Shown: positions 47,779 to 56,521 of the stretch, piece by piece
Numbering within the stretch: position 1 is the stretch's first letter
Layout: the number at the start of each line of letters is the position of its first letter
Origin: Pseudomonadota bacterium
Lineage (GTDB): Bacteria > Pseudomonadota > Gammaproteobacteria > CALCKW01
Length of the DNA: 64,000 nt
Direction of reading: 5' to 3'
NCBI GenBank assembly: GCA_039196715.1
Contig: JBCCUP010000001.1
Location: 124,001 to 188,000, forward strand
Notes under the pieces: model-generated
The model's input: the letters and a program-made list of their open reading frames with translations, nothing else
What the model was told of the DNA's origin: nothing
Database searches by the model: none
Translations under genes and position numbers: made by a program

Positions 47779-48251
47779 CAGCTCGCCTCCATTTCTTTGG
47801 CACCCGCGAGGATGGAGCGCACGATGTTGGTGTACCCGGTGCAGCGGCAGAGGTTGCCCTCGAGAGCGTCGCGCACCTGTCCCTCGCTGGGCGACGCGTT
47901 TTGCTTGACGATGTCGAGTGCGCTCATGATCATGCCTGGCGTGCAGAAACCGCACTGCAGACCGTGGTTGTCCTTGAACGCCTGCTGCATCGGGTGCAGC
48001 GTCTCACCGTCGGACACGCCTTCGATGGTCGCGACCTCGCAGCCGTCGGCCTGGGCGACCAGCATGGTGCAGGATTTGACCGCGTCCCCGTTGAGGTGGA
48101 TGGTGCAGGCGCCACACTGGCTGGTGTCGCAGCCGACGTGGGTGCCCGTCAGGCGCAGGTGATCCCGCAAGAAGGTCACGAGCAGGGTCTCGTCGTCCAC
48201 TTCCGCCGAGACCGGTTTTCCATTGACCGTGATCGACACATTCACTGACAT
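47778..48251 (-). CDS. coxS: Molybdenum hydroxylase 2[2Fe-2S] subunit (CoxS-like)
   Basis: A 157-residue small subunit with the N-terminal plant-type cluster (Cys41, Cys46, Cys49, Cys61 in [11 protein letters not shown] and SCTML) and the C-terminal four-helix cluster (Cys100, Cys103, Cys135, Cys137 in QCGFCTPG and NLCRCTGY). All eight ligands are present. GAGGAGACG precedes the ATG. It follows coxG and is coupled to coxL. Confidence 0.96.
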   Translation of the reverse strand: MSVNVSITVNGKPVSAEVDDETLLVTFLRDHLRLTGTHVGCDTSQCGACTIHLNGDAVKSCTMLVAQADGCEVATIEGVSDGETLHPMQQAFKDNHGLQCGFCTPGMIMSALDIVKQNASPSEGQVRDALEGNLCRCTGYTNIVRSILAGAKEMEAS

Positions 48252-48308
48252 TCTCGTCTCCTCAGGTTGTCTCCCCGTCGCCGGGGATGGCGCACACGAT
48301 CACCCGCT

Positions 48309-48755
48309 TCAGGCCTCGGCCTCGAGGTGGGCGTCGAGCGCATCAAAAAAACTGGCTATGAGCTTCTTGGTCGTGCTGCCAACCAGCCGCGATCCGACCT
48401 GTGCGAGCTTGCCGCCGACGGCCATGTCGGCGTTGTAGCGCAGCAGCGTGCCGTCATCGACCTCGTCCAACGTGATAGCAGCACCACCCTTGGCAAAACC
48501 CGCGATACCGCCCTGCCCCTGCCCCACCAGGCGGTAGCTCGCCGGCGGACTGAGATCTTCGAGTGTGATGTCGGCGTTGAAGGTGGCCTTGACCGGGCCA
48601 AAGCGGGCGACGACCGTGGCGTTGAGCTCGGTCTCCGAGTGCTGCTCGATCGCTTCGCACCCCATGATGCACGCCTTGAGCACCTCCGGGTCGTTCAACG
48701 CAGCCCAGACGGCCTCCCGCGGTGCCTTGACGACACGCTCCCCCACGATCTCCAT
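48309..48755 (-). CDS. coxG: CoxG-type SRPBCC protein
   Basis: A 148-residue CoxG-family (SRPBCC/Bet v1-like) protein: VVKAPREAVWAALNDPEVLKACIMGCE at the N-terminus, FNADITLEDLSPPASYRLVGQGQGG in the middle and a C-terminal helix. CoxG anchors the aerobic CO dehydrogenase to the membrane; recent work links it to quinone transport for this enzyme. It is the first gene of the minus-strand operon, directly behind the divergent promoter region. The ribosome site is weak. Confidence 0.91.
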   Translation of the reverse strand: MEIVGERVVKAPREAVWAALNDPEVLKACIMGCEAIEQHSETELNATVVARFGPVKATFNADITLEDLSPPASYRLVGQGQGGIAGFAKGGAAITLDEVDDGTLLRYNADMAVGGKLAQVGSRLVGSTTKKLIASFFDALDAHLEAEA

Positions 48756-49023
48756 GCATGCACTCACTGGTTGTGTTGGCGGTGTGCGGCACCGTGCCCT
48801 GTCGACGGCAATACCGCCCCGCCCTGCGGCAGGGAAGATCGCACCCAGGCACGACGTCGTTTTGATATCTGCACAATACCGCATATTTGAGCAAATTATA
48901 TTGTCCAATAGGTCAAGATACGATGCCAGTGCAGCGTGTCTGACGGCCGCGACGCGACAGCGTGTTTCCGACCGCGCAAGCGAGGTGGTAGGGTGCGGAG
49001 GCCTGTCCCCGGCCAACCCGACC
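48756..49023. promoter_or_regulatory. Divergent promoter region, coxG and FIST gene
   Basis: A 268-base gap with a marked AT-rich island (48860-48925) in otherwise GC-rich DNA. On the minus strand a perfect TATAAT (48895-48900) could be the coxG -10 element, with a leader of about 130 bases. TTGA and TCAA flank it (48887 and 48912) as a loose inverted repeat. This is where regulation of the molybdenum hydroxylase by the neighbouring two-component system would be expected. Confidence 0.5.
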
Positions 49024-50202
49024 ATGCCCAGCGCGCGACGAATCAACCCCAGTGGCTTGTGCACCGTGTGGTCCTTCGACGGTGACGGCGAGGGCTTCGC
49101 CCGGGACGTCGCCATGGAGTGCAGCCGCACCTCGTACAGCCTGGTGCTGGTGTTCTACTCTCAACACCGCTACCCGCCAGCGGCGTTCCTGGCTGCGCTG
49201 GCCGCCGCGCAGGACGTGCCGATCGTCGCTGGCTGTTCGACTGCCGGGGAGTTGACGCCCGAGGGGCTCCAAGAGAACAACATCGTCGCGGTGCTGTTTC
49301 CCTCGGCACATTTCGAAGCCGATGCGCTGCTGATCGAACAGGTCGCCGACCGCGGCATGGAAGACATCGCCAACCGGGTGGGCCAGTTGCGCGAACGCTT
49401 CGCCGGCGGGCGCCGCGATGGCGTGTTCGCCCTGAGTGTGATCGACGGCTTGTCGCGCTCCGAGGAGGCGGTGACCACGGCAATCAACCGCGCACTGGAC
49501 GGCATCGTGCTGCTCGGCGGGTCCTCCGGTGACGACGCGTACTTCGAGCATACCACTCAGGTGTTCGGCGCCTCCGACTACAGCGGCGCAGCGATCGTCA
49601 TCATGATGCGCACCGACTTGCGATTCGAAGCCTTCTCGACCAAGAATTTCGTCGCCACCGAGGCGAAGCTCGTTGTGACCGAGTGCGACCCCAGTGAGCG
49701 CATCGTCTACGAGTTCAACGGGGTGCGCGCTGCGGAGGAGTATGCGCGGCTGGTCAACGCCGACCCGAACACCTTGAGTGCGACGACCTTCGCGTCCCAT
49801 CCCCTGGTCGTGCGGGTCGGCGGCGAGTATTTCTGCCGCGCCATCAGCCACGTGTACAGCGACGGCTCGCTGCGGTTCTTCTGTGCCATTGACGAGGGCA
49901 TCGTGCTGACCCTGTCAGAACCGGTCGCCATGGTCGAGACCACCGCCGAAACCCTCCATGGTGTGATGCAACGGATCGGTCCACTCGACACCATTCTCGG
50001 CTTTGATTGCGCCTACCGACGCACGGATGCACGCAACCGCGGGCTCTACAACGCCATGTCGGAGCTCTACCAGACGTTCAACTTCGTCGGCTTCGCCACG
50101 TATGGCGAGCAGTTTCACGCCATGCACATCAACCAGACCTGCACAGGCATCGCCTTTGCTGCGCCAGCGGGCGACGGTACGCCTGCGGCCGACGTCCGAT
50201 GA
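49024..50202 (+). CDS. FIST-domain sensor protein (NosP-like)
   Basis: A 392-residue protein with FIST_N (about 20-215: VLVFYSQHRYPP, PIVAGCSTAGELTPEG, LGGSSGDDAYF) and FIST_C (about 220-375: GVRAAEEYARL, SHPLVVRVGG, GFDCAYRR, GLYNAMSELYQTFNFVGFATYGEQF). No membrane segment or signal. In Pseudomonas the FIST protein NosP is a haem protein sensing nitric oxide and acts on the kinase NahK; here the stop overlaps the start of a NahK-like kinase gene, so the same pairing is likely. Haem binding itself cannot be read from the sequence. Confidence 0.9.
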   Translation: MPSARRINPSGLCTVWSFDGDGEGFARDVAMECSRTSYSLVLVFYSQHRYPPAAFLAALAAAQDVPIVAGCSTAGELTPEGLQENNIVAVLFPSAHFEADALLIEQVADRGMEDIANRVGQLRERFAGGRRDGVFALSVIDGLSRSEEAVTTAINRALDGIVLLGGSSGDDAYFEHTTQVFGASDYSGAAIVIMMRTDLRFEAFSTKNFVATEAKLVVTECDPSERIVYEFNGVRAAEEYARLVNADPNTLSATTFASHPLVVRVGGEYFCRAISHVYSDGSLRFFCAIDEGIVLTLSEPVAMVETTAETLHGVMQRIGPLDTILGFDCAYRRTDARNRGLYNAMSELYQTFNFVGFATYGEQFHAMHINQTCTGIAFAAPAGDGTPAADVR

Positions 50203-51617
50203 CCGGCGGCACCGACGCACTCGATCGTCTGACGCGCGAGAACGCGCGCCTTCGCAAGATCAACCGCGCCCTGATGAACCAGGTGGAACGCTCCTACAAC
50301 CAGCAGGGCAGCGCCTTCTCGCTGTTCCAGACCGCGATCGAACTCGAGGCACAGATCAAGCAACGGACCATCGAGCTGACCACCACCCTGCGCAGTCTGG
50401 AAAACAGCAACCTCGCGCTGCAGCAGGCCAAGGAAACCGCCGAGGAGGCCAACCGATCCAAAACGCGCTACCTCGCCGCCGCGAGCCACGATGTCCTGCA
50501 ACCCCTGAACGCGGCGCAATTGCTGCTGTCCTCGCTGATGGAATCCGACGTCGACGCCCACGGCCGGCAACTCGCCGCGCAGATTCAGCGCTCGCTGACC
50601 AACATGGAGGAATTGCTGCGCACCCTGCTCGACATCTCGCGACTCGATGCGGGAGTCGTGCAACCGACGTTCGAGCCGATCGAGCTGCATCGGTTGTTCG
50701 CTGACCTGCACGGGGAGATGGCGCCCCTTGCAGCGCAACGCAATCTGGTATTGCGCTCCAGGCGCACGGACCTGCGCGTGGTTTCCGACCGCACCATCCT
50801 GCGGCGTATCCTGCAAAACATCCTCGCCAACGCACTTCAGTACACCAACACGGGCGGTGTTCTGCTGGCTGCACGCCGGGCGGACGACACCGTACGCATC
50901 GACGTGGTCGACACCGGCGTCGGCATTGAGCAAAGCGAAATCGGCACCGTGTTCGAGGAGTTTCACCGCGGTCGACACCGCGGCGAGTCGACCACCCAAT
51001 CGGAGGGGCTCGGGCTTGGCTTGTCGATCGTCAACCGGATGGTCAAAACGCTGGACCACGAGTTGGTCGTGCGCTCGCGTGTCGGTGTCGGCAGCACCTT
51101 CAGCTTGCGGGCCGAGCGCTACCACGGAGCCACACCGCTGAAGCGAGTTCAGCCCGTGCCACGCAGCGCCGCGGTGCAACAGAACCGCGGCCGACGCGTG
51201 CTGCTGATCGAAAACGACCCGGCCATCGTCGAGGCGATGTCGACGCTGTTCCAGCAGTGGGGCTACCACATCGACAGCGCGTGTTCGGCCACCACAGCGG
51301 AACAGACGGCCGCGCGCTTCCAACCGGAAATCATCGTCGCTGACCAGCACCTTGACCACAACGAACTGGGACTCGACGCCATCGTGGCGTTGCGCCAGCG
51401 CATGCAACACCACCTGCCCGCGGTCATCGTCACGGCCGACCCATCGCCGTCGCTCGCGCGCGCGGCACAGCAGGCTCACATTGAAATTATGCCCAAACCG
51501 GTGAAGCCGGCCCAGTTGCGTGCGCTGCTGAACCACCTGAGCGGGCGCGCCGCGCAGCTTCAGGTCGTTGCGTCCTCGACGCCGGACCGAACGGATTCGG
51601 GTTCAGCTCGGAGCTGA
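50199..51617 (+). CDS. NahK/ErcS'-type hybrid histidine kinase
   Basis: A 472-residue soluble hybrid kinase. A coiled coil (about 5-88) leads to HisKA with phospho-His97 (YLAAASHDVLQPLNAA), a HATPase_c domain (N box around 207-211, DTGVGI 238-243, GLGLGLSIV) and a C-terminal receiver (330-450) with Asp340, acceptor Asp382 and Lys433. No PAS or membrane part, so the input is probably the FIST protein. RYLAAASHDVLQPLNAA is typical of NahK and ErcS'. The ATG overlaps the FIST gene stop. Confidence 0.92.
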   Translation: MTGGTDALDRLTRENARLRKINRALMNQVERSYNQQGSAFSLFQTAIELEAQIKQRTIELTTTLRSLENSNLALQQAKETAEEANRSKTRYLAAASHDVLQPLNAAQLLLSSLMESDVDAHGRQLAAQIQRSLTNMEELLRTLLDISRLDAGVVQPTFEPIELHRLFADLHGEMAPLAAQRNLVLRSRRTDLRVVSDRTILRRILQNILANALQYTNTGGVLLAARRADDTVRIDVVDTGVGIEQSEIGTVFEEFHRGRHRGESTTQSEGLGLGLSIVNRMVKTLDHELVVRSRVGVGSTFSLRAERYHGATPLKRVQPVPRSAAVQQNRGRRVLLIENDPAIVEAMSTLFQQWGYHIDSACSATTAEQTAARFQPEIIVADQHLDHNELGLDAIVALRQRMQHHLPAVIVTADPSPSLARAAQQAHIEIMPKPVKPAQLRALLNHLSGRAAQLQVVASSTPDRTDSGSARS

Positions 51618-52346
51618 ATCCGGTAGGGGACCTGCCGTTGCCGGGGTGTCGGCTTCGAAGAACTCATCGCCGAGGCGGGAGACCAGAATGACCGCCTGGG
51701 TTCGGTTGTACACCTTGAGCTTGCGAAGAATTTCGGACACGTGGGCCTTCACCGTGGTCGCACCCACACCGAGCTCGTGGGCAATCTGTTTGTTCAGCAG
51801 CCCTTCACGCAGCATGTTGAGCACGCGCAGCTGCTGCGGTGTGAGGCTCGCAATGCGCTCGATGATGTTGCGCTTCTCATCGTCGATGATGCTGTCGTCC
51901 CCGACTGTGTAGCCCGCGGGGGTGTACACCTCCCCACGCAACACGCTGCAGACCGCGTCCACCAGCGCGTGTTTGCCCGCCGATTTCGGGATGTACCCTG
52001 CCGCACCAAAGGACAATGCCTCGGCGATCACCGTGTCCTGCTCAAATCCGGACACGACCAGCACCGGCAGTTTCGGGTACCGGCCGCGCAGCTCAAGCAG
52101 CGCATCGAAGTGTTGGACGCCAGGCAGGTTGAGGTCCAGCAGTGCGATGTCCACGCTGCCATCGCCAGCGACAGCGAGCTCGGCCAACCCGCTTTCGAGA
52201 CTGTGCGCTTCGCGTGTTCGCACCTGTTCAAAGGACGCCCGCAGCGCGCTGGTGAGCGCGTCGCGAAAGAGCGGATGATCATCGATGACCAGCACACTCA
52301 CGTTGCCGGTCCACGCATCCACCACGGCATCTGACGTCGTTTGCAT
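51603..52346 (-). CDS. LuxR/NarL-type response regulator
   Basis: A 247-residue regulator. Receiver residues are complete: Asp22/Asp23 (VIDDHP), acceptor Asp71 (LLDLNLPG), Ser in VVSGFE and Lys in YIPKSAG. The C-terminal DNA-binding domain is LTPQQLRVLNMLREGLLNKQIAHELGVGATTVKAHV. The ATG at 52346 is used. It is convergent with the hybrid kinase gene and the two 3' ends overlap by 15 bases, so it is the natural output of that kinase, as in AgmR/EraR-type systems. Confidence 0.9.
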   Translation of the reverse strand: MQTTSDAVVDAWTGNVSVLVIDDHPLFRDALTSALRASFEQVRTREAHSLESGLAELAVAGDGSVDIALLDLNLPGVQHFDALLELRGRYPKLPVLVVSGFEQDTVIAEALSFGAAGYIPKSAGKHALVDAVCSVLRGEVYTPAGYTVGDDSIIDDEKRNIIERIASLTPQQLRVLNMLREGLLNKQIAHELGVGATTVKAHVSEILRKLKVYNRTQAVILVSRLGDEFFEADTPATAGPLPDSAPS

Positions 52347-52946
52347 GGCTGCCCCAAAGTCACTTCCACAATCGGGCCGGACCGCGCCGGGTGCGGTGTC
52401 GACCGGCGGCCTGATCCTACCACCCGCCCAGCGCGAGGCGAAACGCGCAACAACCGGCCGACGCCGTGGCGCGCGGCTCGCGTCCGCGCTTGCGATGACT
52501 GCAGGCGACGCTGACAACCGGACCCTGACAAGGACGTGTCGCAACAGCCGATCAGATCGGCGCGACCTGCCTCCGGCAAACCGCACCATTTTTGAAACAC
52601 TGCCGTGCAAAACTGTGATGCGGAATCAGGCGCACGACGCAGCACCAGCGCCGCCGCGACCGCTGACCGGCAGGCGCGAGAACGCGGCTTCCAACCCGGT
52701 TAGCGTGCGCGTCGCGCTGTCGAGAAGCAGGCAATTTTCCCTGCACAACGACCACCTGAGGCAGCGCAGTACCAGCCCGGCCGTGTCGCCAAACCGCGTT
52801 CGCACGCCGCCCGAGATCGATTGCAAGGCACACCTCGCGCCCCGGCTCGGCACGGGCTCGCGTCGAAAAAGTGGCGCTTACGGCTAAAAAAATGGCCGTA
52901 CCGTGCATTATGATTTCAGTCCGATCACTGAAGGTTTTCGTTCGCA
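52347..52946. other. 600-base region without a supported gene
   Basis: The longest gap in the window. Its reading frames on both strands are Arg/Ala/Pro/Ser-rich noise; one minus-strand frame (52552-52908) starts with a signal-like stretch but has no other sign of being real. TACGGC / GCCGTA (52879-52900) with an A-rich loop forms a weak hairpin just before the next gene. Promoters for the regulator (minus) and the next gene (plus) must lie here. Confidence 0.5.
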
Positions 52947-53975
52947 GTGTCTGATGAGGATCTGCTCGCCGGTCTGGACAACGGCGATTTTGACACGCTC
53001 GTTCTCGAGAGCGACCAGCGCTTTGCCGCTCGCATCGATGCCGTCATCGCGGCGCTGCTGAAGCGCTCGCGTGGCTACGGGTCGCTCGAGAGTGTCATCG
53101 AAGCCGTCGATGTGCTGCGACAGCGGGTCAACCCTCAGGCCTTGCCGACAGACAGCTTGCACGCCTGGGCTGCAACCCTGCGCACCGGGTCCATGGCCGC
53201 GCAGCGCTTTCAGGACCCGCGTTGGACCGAGTGGTTCGAAGAGTCATGGCAACTCGCACTGCAGTTGGGTGACTTCGATGTGTTGCACGACCTGTGCGGC
53301 GACCTGAGCGCGTTGCAACCGAGCCAGACCGATCGGTCCGTCTCGGACCTCCGCACACGGGGCGCGATTGCCGGCTTTGCCCTCGCCAACCTCGCCGGCG
53401 ACCAGACGCGGCAACTCAAGGCACTTGCACGCAACACCGACCGCCTGTTGTGGAGCGGTGATGTGCAGGCCGCCAAGCGAACCCTGCAACACCACAACGT
53501 CAAACAACGGTTGATGGCGTCCGACATGCCGCTGTCAGACTACTGCCTCATTCTCGATTCACTCTGCGCTGTGGCGGTCGCCACCGGCGAGCTGCAAGAG
53601 GCCCTCGAACTCGCACTGGAGCTCGAGCGGCACTCGAGTGACCTGCCGATTTACCAGGCACACGCCTACTTCCACATCGGCATGATTGCGGTCAGGCGCT
53701 TCAACTTCCAGAAAGCACGCACCTGTATCGAGCGCCTGGACGACTTGTCCCTGGTGTTGGGTTCAGTCGACGCGGCGGAGCAAATGCGCTGCGAATTGCG
53801 AAACGCCTACAACACCGGTCGCACACCCGAGCCGATCAAGGCGAGCAACCCGGACGCCAGCAAATTCACACCCCAGTCCCTGGCCAAATTGGCAAGCGGC
53901 ATCGACAGCGCCGTGGCGCGTCACCAACCCGCACTGACCAAGATCCTGCCGCGGTTCTCAAAACCCACCGCCTGA
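52947..53975 (+). CDS. Hypothetical helical-repeat protein
   Basis: A 342-residue soluble protein, almost entirely alpha-helical by composition, with TPR-like pairs around 205-280 (ELQEALELALELERHSSDLPIYQAHAYFHIGMIAVRRFNFQKARTC in two or three units). No signal peptide or catalytic motif. GTG at 52947 with AAGG ahead is the start. I do not recognise the family. Upstream is the response regulator, downstream a convergent transporter operon; neither suggests a role. Confidence 0.72.
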   Translation: MSDEDLLAGLDNGDFDTLVLESDQRFAARIDAVIAALLKRSRGYGSLESVIEAVDVLRQRVNPQALPTDSLHAWAATLRTGSMAAQRFQDPRWTEWFEESWQLALQLGDFDVLHDLCGDLSALQPSQTDRSVSDLRTRGAIAGFALANLAGDQTRQLKALARNTDRLLWSGDVQAAKRTLQHHNVKQRLMASDMPLSDYCLILDSLCAVAVATGELQEALELALELERHSSDLPIYQAHAYFHIGMIAVRRFNFQKARTCIERLDDLSLVLGSVDAAEQMRCELRNAYNTGRTPEPIKASNPDASKFTPQSLAKLASGIDSAVARHQPALTKILPRFSKPTA

Positions 53976-54001
53976 CCTGTCCCCACCCCCACGGTGCGGT
54001 G

Positions 54002-54805
54002 TCACCGCGCGCCGTCGAGGTGCCGGGTCAACCGGCGAGAGACCAGGCCGAATACCCCGATCAGGATCACCGTGAACACCATGAAGTACACCGCCACGAT
54101 CGGGTAGGCAACGAAGGGGTTGAACGTCTTCTCGGCAAAATAACTCGCGTAATACAAGGCGTCGCCCTGCTGACGCCACGCGGGGAAGCTCGAGAAATAC
54201 ACCAGCGCGGTTGCGTGAAACAGGAAGATGGCCTCGTTGGTGTAGGCCGGCCACGCCAGACGCAACATGGTCGGCCACACAATGCGCCGAAAGCGCTTGA
54301 AGCCGACCAGACCAATGGCGTCGGCGGCTTCCAGGTCCCCCTTGGGCACCGCGCGCAACGCACCGTAGAAGATCTCCGCGGTGTAGCACGCGGTGTTGAG
54401 GAACAACACGATCAAGGCGCCAAGCCAGGCCCGCGTCAACCAGCGCGTCTCGACCGAGATCACCAACGAGCCGAATTCGATCGTGTAACCGAGTTTCGGC
54501 AACAAAACGAACATTTCGTAGGCGAAGAAAAACTGAATGAACAACGGTGTGCCGCGAAACACGTACACCAGGCCGCCCGCGGGCCATCGCCAGCGGCGGT
54601 GCGGGCTGTTCTTGCCCAGCGCCAGTAACACGGCAAGGCCGAAACCCAGACCCAGCGCCAGAAACGCGAAATACAGGTTCCAGATCAGTCCACTGCCGAT
54701 CAGGACGACCTGCTGACAGAGGTCGAACTCACTGCGCGGCAACACCCGGGCGCCGATGCCCAGCGCCCGCAGGGCGTAGTCGGAGACCGCGGCTTCGCAA
54801 CTCAT
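54002..54805 (-). CDS. Polar amino-acid ABC transporter permease (HisM-like)
   Basis: A 267-residue permease with about five or six helices. YVFRGTPLFIQFFFAYE opens the transport domain and the EAA loop is KGDLEAADAIGLVGFKRFRRIVWPTMLR. The ATG at 54805 overlaps the stop of its partner permease by one base. The system resembles histidine/lysine/arginine/ornithine transporters; it is the last gene of the operon. Confidence 0.92.
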   Translation of the reverse strand: MSCEAAVSDYALRALGIGARVLPRSEFDLCQQVVLIGSGLIWNLYFAFLALGLGFGLAVLLALGKNSPHRRWRWPAGGLVYVFRGTPLFIQFFFAYEMFVLLPKLGYTIEFGSLVISVETRWLTRAWLGALIVLFLNTACYTAEIFYGALRAVPKGDLEAADAIGLVGFKRFRRIVWPTMLRLAWPAYTNEAIFLFHATALVYFSSFPAWRQQGDALYYASYFAEKTFNPFVAYPIVAVYFMVFTVILIGVFGLVSRRLTRHLDGAR

Positions 54806-55677
54806 CAACGCGCCATCGCATCGGCACCCGAGATCGACTGCCCCCGGCTCAACCGCTGGTTGAGTCGCTCGAACACCCGCTGGCTGACACTGGTAACACC
54901 AAGGTAGAAGATCAGCAACGCACCGAAGTACCAGATTCGCCAGTCGCCGTGGGCGTACTGGTAGGCGCTCGTCTTGCTGCCCCCGAGTTCCCGCGCCCAG
55001 TAGACGATGTCCTCAATGCCCAGCAGAAACAGCAAGGGCGTCGCCTTGACGAGGATCTGCCAGAGGTTCGACAGGCCCGGCAGGGCGTACAACCACATTT
55101 GCGGCAAGAGCACGCGCCGCAAGACCTGTCCCGCCGTCATGCCGATCGACTCGGCGGCTTCGATCTGCCCGCGTGGCACTGCGGACAAGGCGCCATACAG
55201 GATGTTGGCCGCGAAGGCACCGAACACAATGGCGTAGGCGACGAGCGCCAGCGTGAAACCGTAGGCGTCGTGCACCCAGGCCTCGCTGCTGTTCAGCGGC
55301 AGTTTCGCCACCGCGCACACCACGAAGTCGTTACCTTGCCTGACGGGCTCGGTGACCTCGGGGCACAACACCCGATGGCGAAGGTACTCGATCCCCTGGT
55401 CGAGTGCGATCGGCACGAACAGGAAGAAGACGATGTCCGGGATGCCCCGGACCATGCTCGTGTAGCCGAGCCCGACCCAGCGGACCGGGGCAAAGCGGGC
55501 ACGCCGTGCCAGCGCGCCGCACAGGCCGAAAGCCAGGATCAAGGGAACCGCCAGCGCCAGCAAACCCATGACCGTGCCGAAGCTCTTGTAGAAGCTCATG
55601 TGCTTGGCGGTCGTCAGATAGCACGTCAACCACCGCACATCGCTCAGGACCGCAGGATCAGCACAGTACTCGAACAC
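54805..55677 (-). CDS. Polar amino-acid ABC transporter permease (HisQ-like)
   Basis: A 290-residue permease. YTSMVRGIPDIVFFLFVP begins the permease domain; the EAA loop is RGQIEAAESIGMTAGQVLRRVLLPQMW. A periplasmic insert (about 95-130) is larger than in typical HisQ. It starts with GTG at 55677 after a G-rich site and is coupled to the HisM-like gene. Confidence 0.91.
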   Translation of the reverse strand: MFEYCADPAVLSDVRWLTCYLTTAKHMSFYKSFGTVMGLLALAVPLILAFGLCGALARRARFAPVRWVGLGYTSMVRGIPDIVFFLFVPIALDQGIEYLRHRVLCPEVTEPVRQGNDFVVCAVAKLPLNSSEAWVHDAYGFTLALVAYAIVFGAFAANILYGALSAVPRGQIEAAESIGMTAGQVLRRVLLPQMWLYALPGLSNLWQILVKATPLLFLLGIEDIVYWARELGGSKTSAYQYAHGDWRIWYFGALLIFYLGVTSVSQRVFERLNQRLSRGQSISGADAMAR

Positions 55678-55758
55678 GGGCGCCCCCGGTCGTCAGCCAC
55701 ACAGGCCGGCCCGCGGGCCGGCCGTGTGTGCCATTGCTGGTGAGAACGACTCCCGCAC

Positions 55759-56490
55759 TCAGTTGTACAGGTTGGTGTCGTCGCCGAACCACTTCTTCAG
55801 CAGCGCGTTGAGGCTGCCATCGTCCTTCATCGACTGGATTGCGGCGTTCATCTTGTCGCGCAGCTTGCCGTCGCTCTCGCGAATGCCCATGCCGACGCCG
55901 CCGCCGATCTGCACTTCACCCAGCACTTCGAGTTCACCGCCGCTCTCGGCGACGATCGGCTTGAGGTATTCGCCGTCGGCCAACACCGCATCGGCCTCGC
56001 CGTTGCGCACGGCCGCAATGGTTTCATCCGGTGTGGCGAATTCGACCAGTGTTGCCCCGCTCGCGGCCACGTGACTCGCCTGGATGGTGCTGACCTGAGC
56101 CGCGACCACACCGCTCATGGCGTCTGCACCGGCACCCGCCAGCCCGACGAACATCGAGGGATCAGCCGGCACGTAGTCCTGAGTGAAATCAATGACTTCG
56201 TCCCGCTCGGCCGTGACGCTCATGCCAGCGATGATCGTGTCGTAGTTGCCGCTCACGAGGTTGGGGATGATGCTGTCCCAGTCGTTGACGACCCATTTGC
56301 AGTCGAGTTCAGCGCGGGCACACAGCTCATCGCCGAGCTCGCGTTCAAAGCCGTCGACTTCACCGTTGTCGTTGATGAAGTTGTACGGCGGGTATGCACC
56401 CTCGGTGCCCATGCGAATGGTGTGGTGATCGGCGAACGCCGCACCGCTGAACAGGGCTGCAGCCGCAGCGATTTGAACCATTTTTTTCAT
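55759..56490 (-). CDS. Periplasmic polar amino-acid-binding protein
   Basis: A 243-residue binding protein: signal peptide of about 20 residues (MKKMVQIAAAAALFSGAAFA), then IRMGTEGAYPPYNFINDNGEVDGFERELGDELC and DWDSIIPNLVSGNYDTIIAGMSVTAER, the standard ligand-pocket motifs of lysine/arginine/ornithine-type proteins. GGAG precedes the ATG. It lies between the ATPase gene and the permease genes. Confidence 0.93.
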   Translation of the reverse strand: MKKMVQIAAAAALFSGAAFADHHTIRMGTEGAYPPYNFINDNGEVDGFERELGDELCARAELDCKWVVNDWDSIIPNLVSGNYDTIIAGMSVTAERDEVIDFTQDYVPADPSMFVGLAGAGADAMSGVVAAQVSTIQASHVAASGATLVEFATPDETIAAVRNGEADAVLADGEYLKPIVAESGGELEVLGEVQIGGGVGMGIRESDGKLRDKMNAAIQSMKDDGSLNALLKKWFGDDTNLYN

Positions 56491-56521
56491 CGGAATGCTC
56501 CATTGGTTGGATATGACATGC

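Noticed and set aside
52879-52900. Terminator before the helical-repeat gene
   Set aside because: Only six base pairs, a ten-base loop and no T tract on either strand.
52552-52908. A 118-codon minus-strand frame with a signal-like N-terminus
   Set aside because: Apart from its first 20 residues it has low-complexity, noise-like composition, no convincing ribosome site and no recognisable family.
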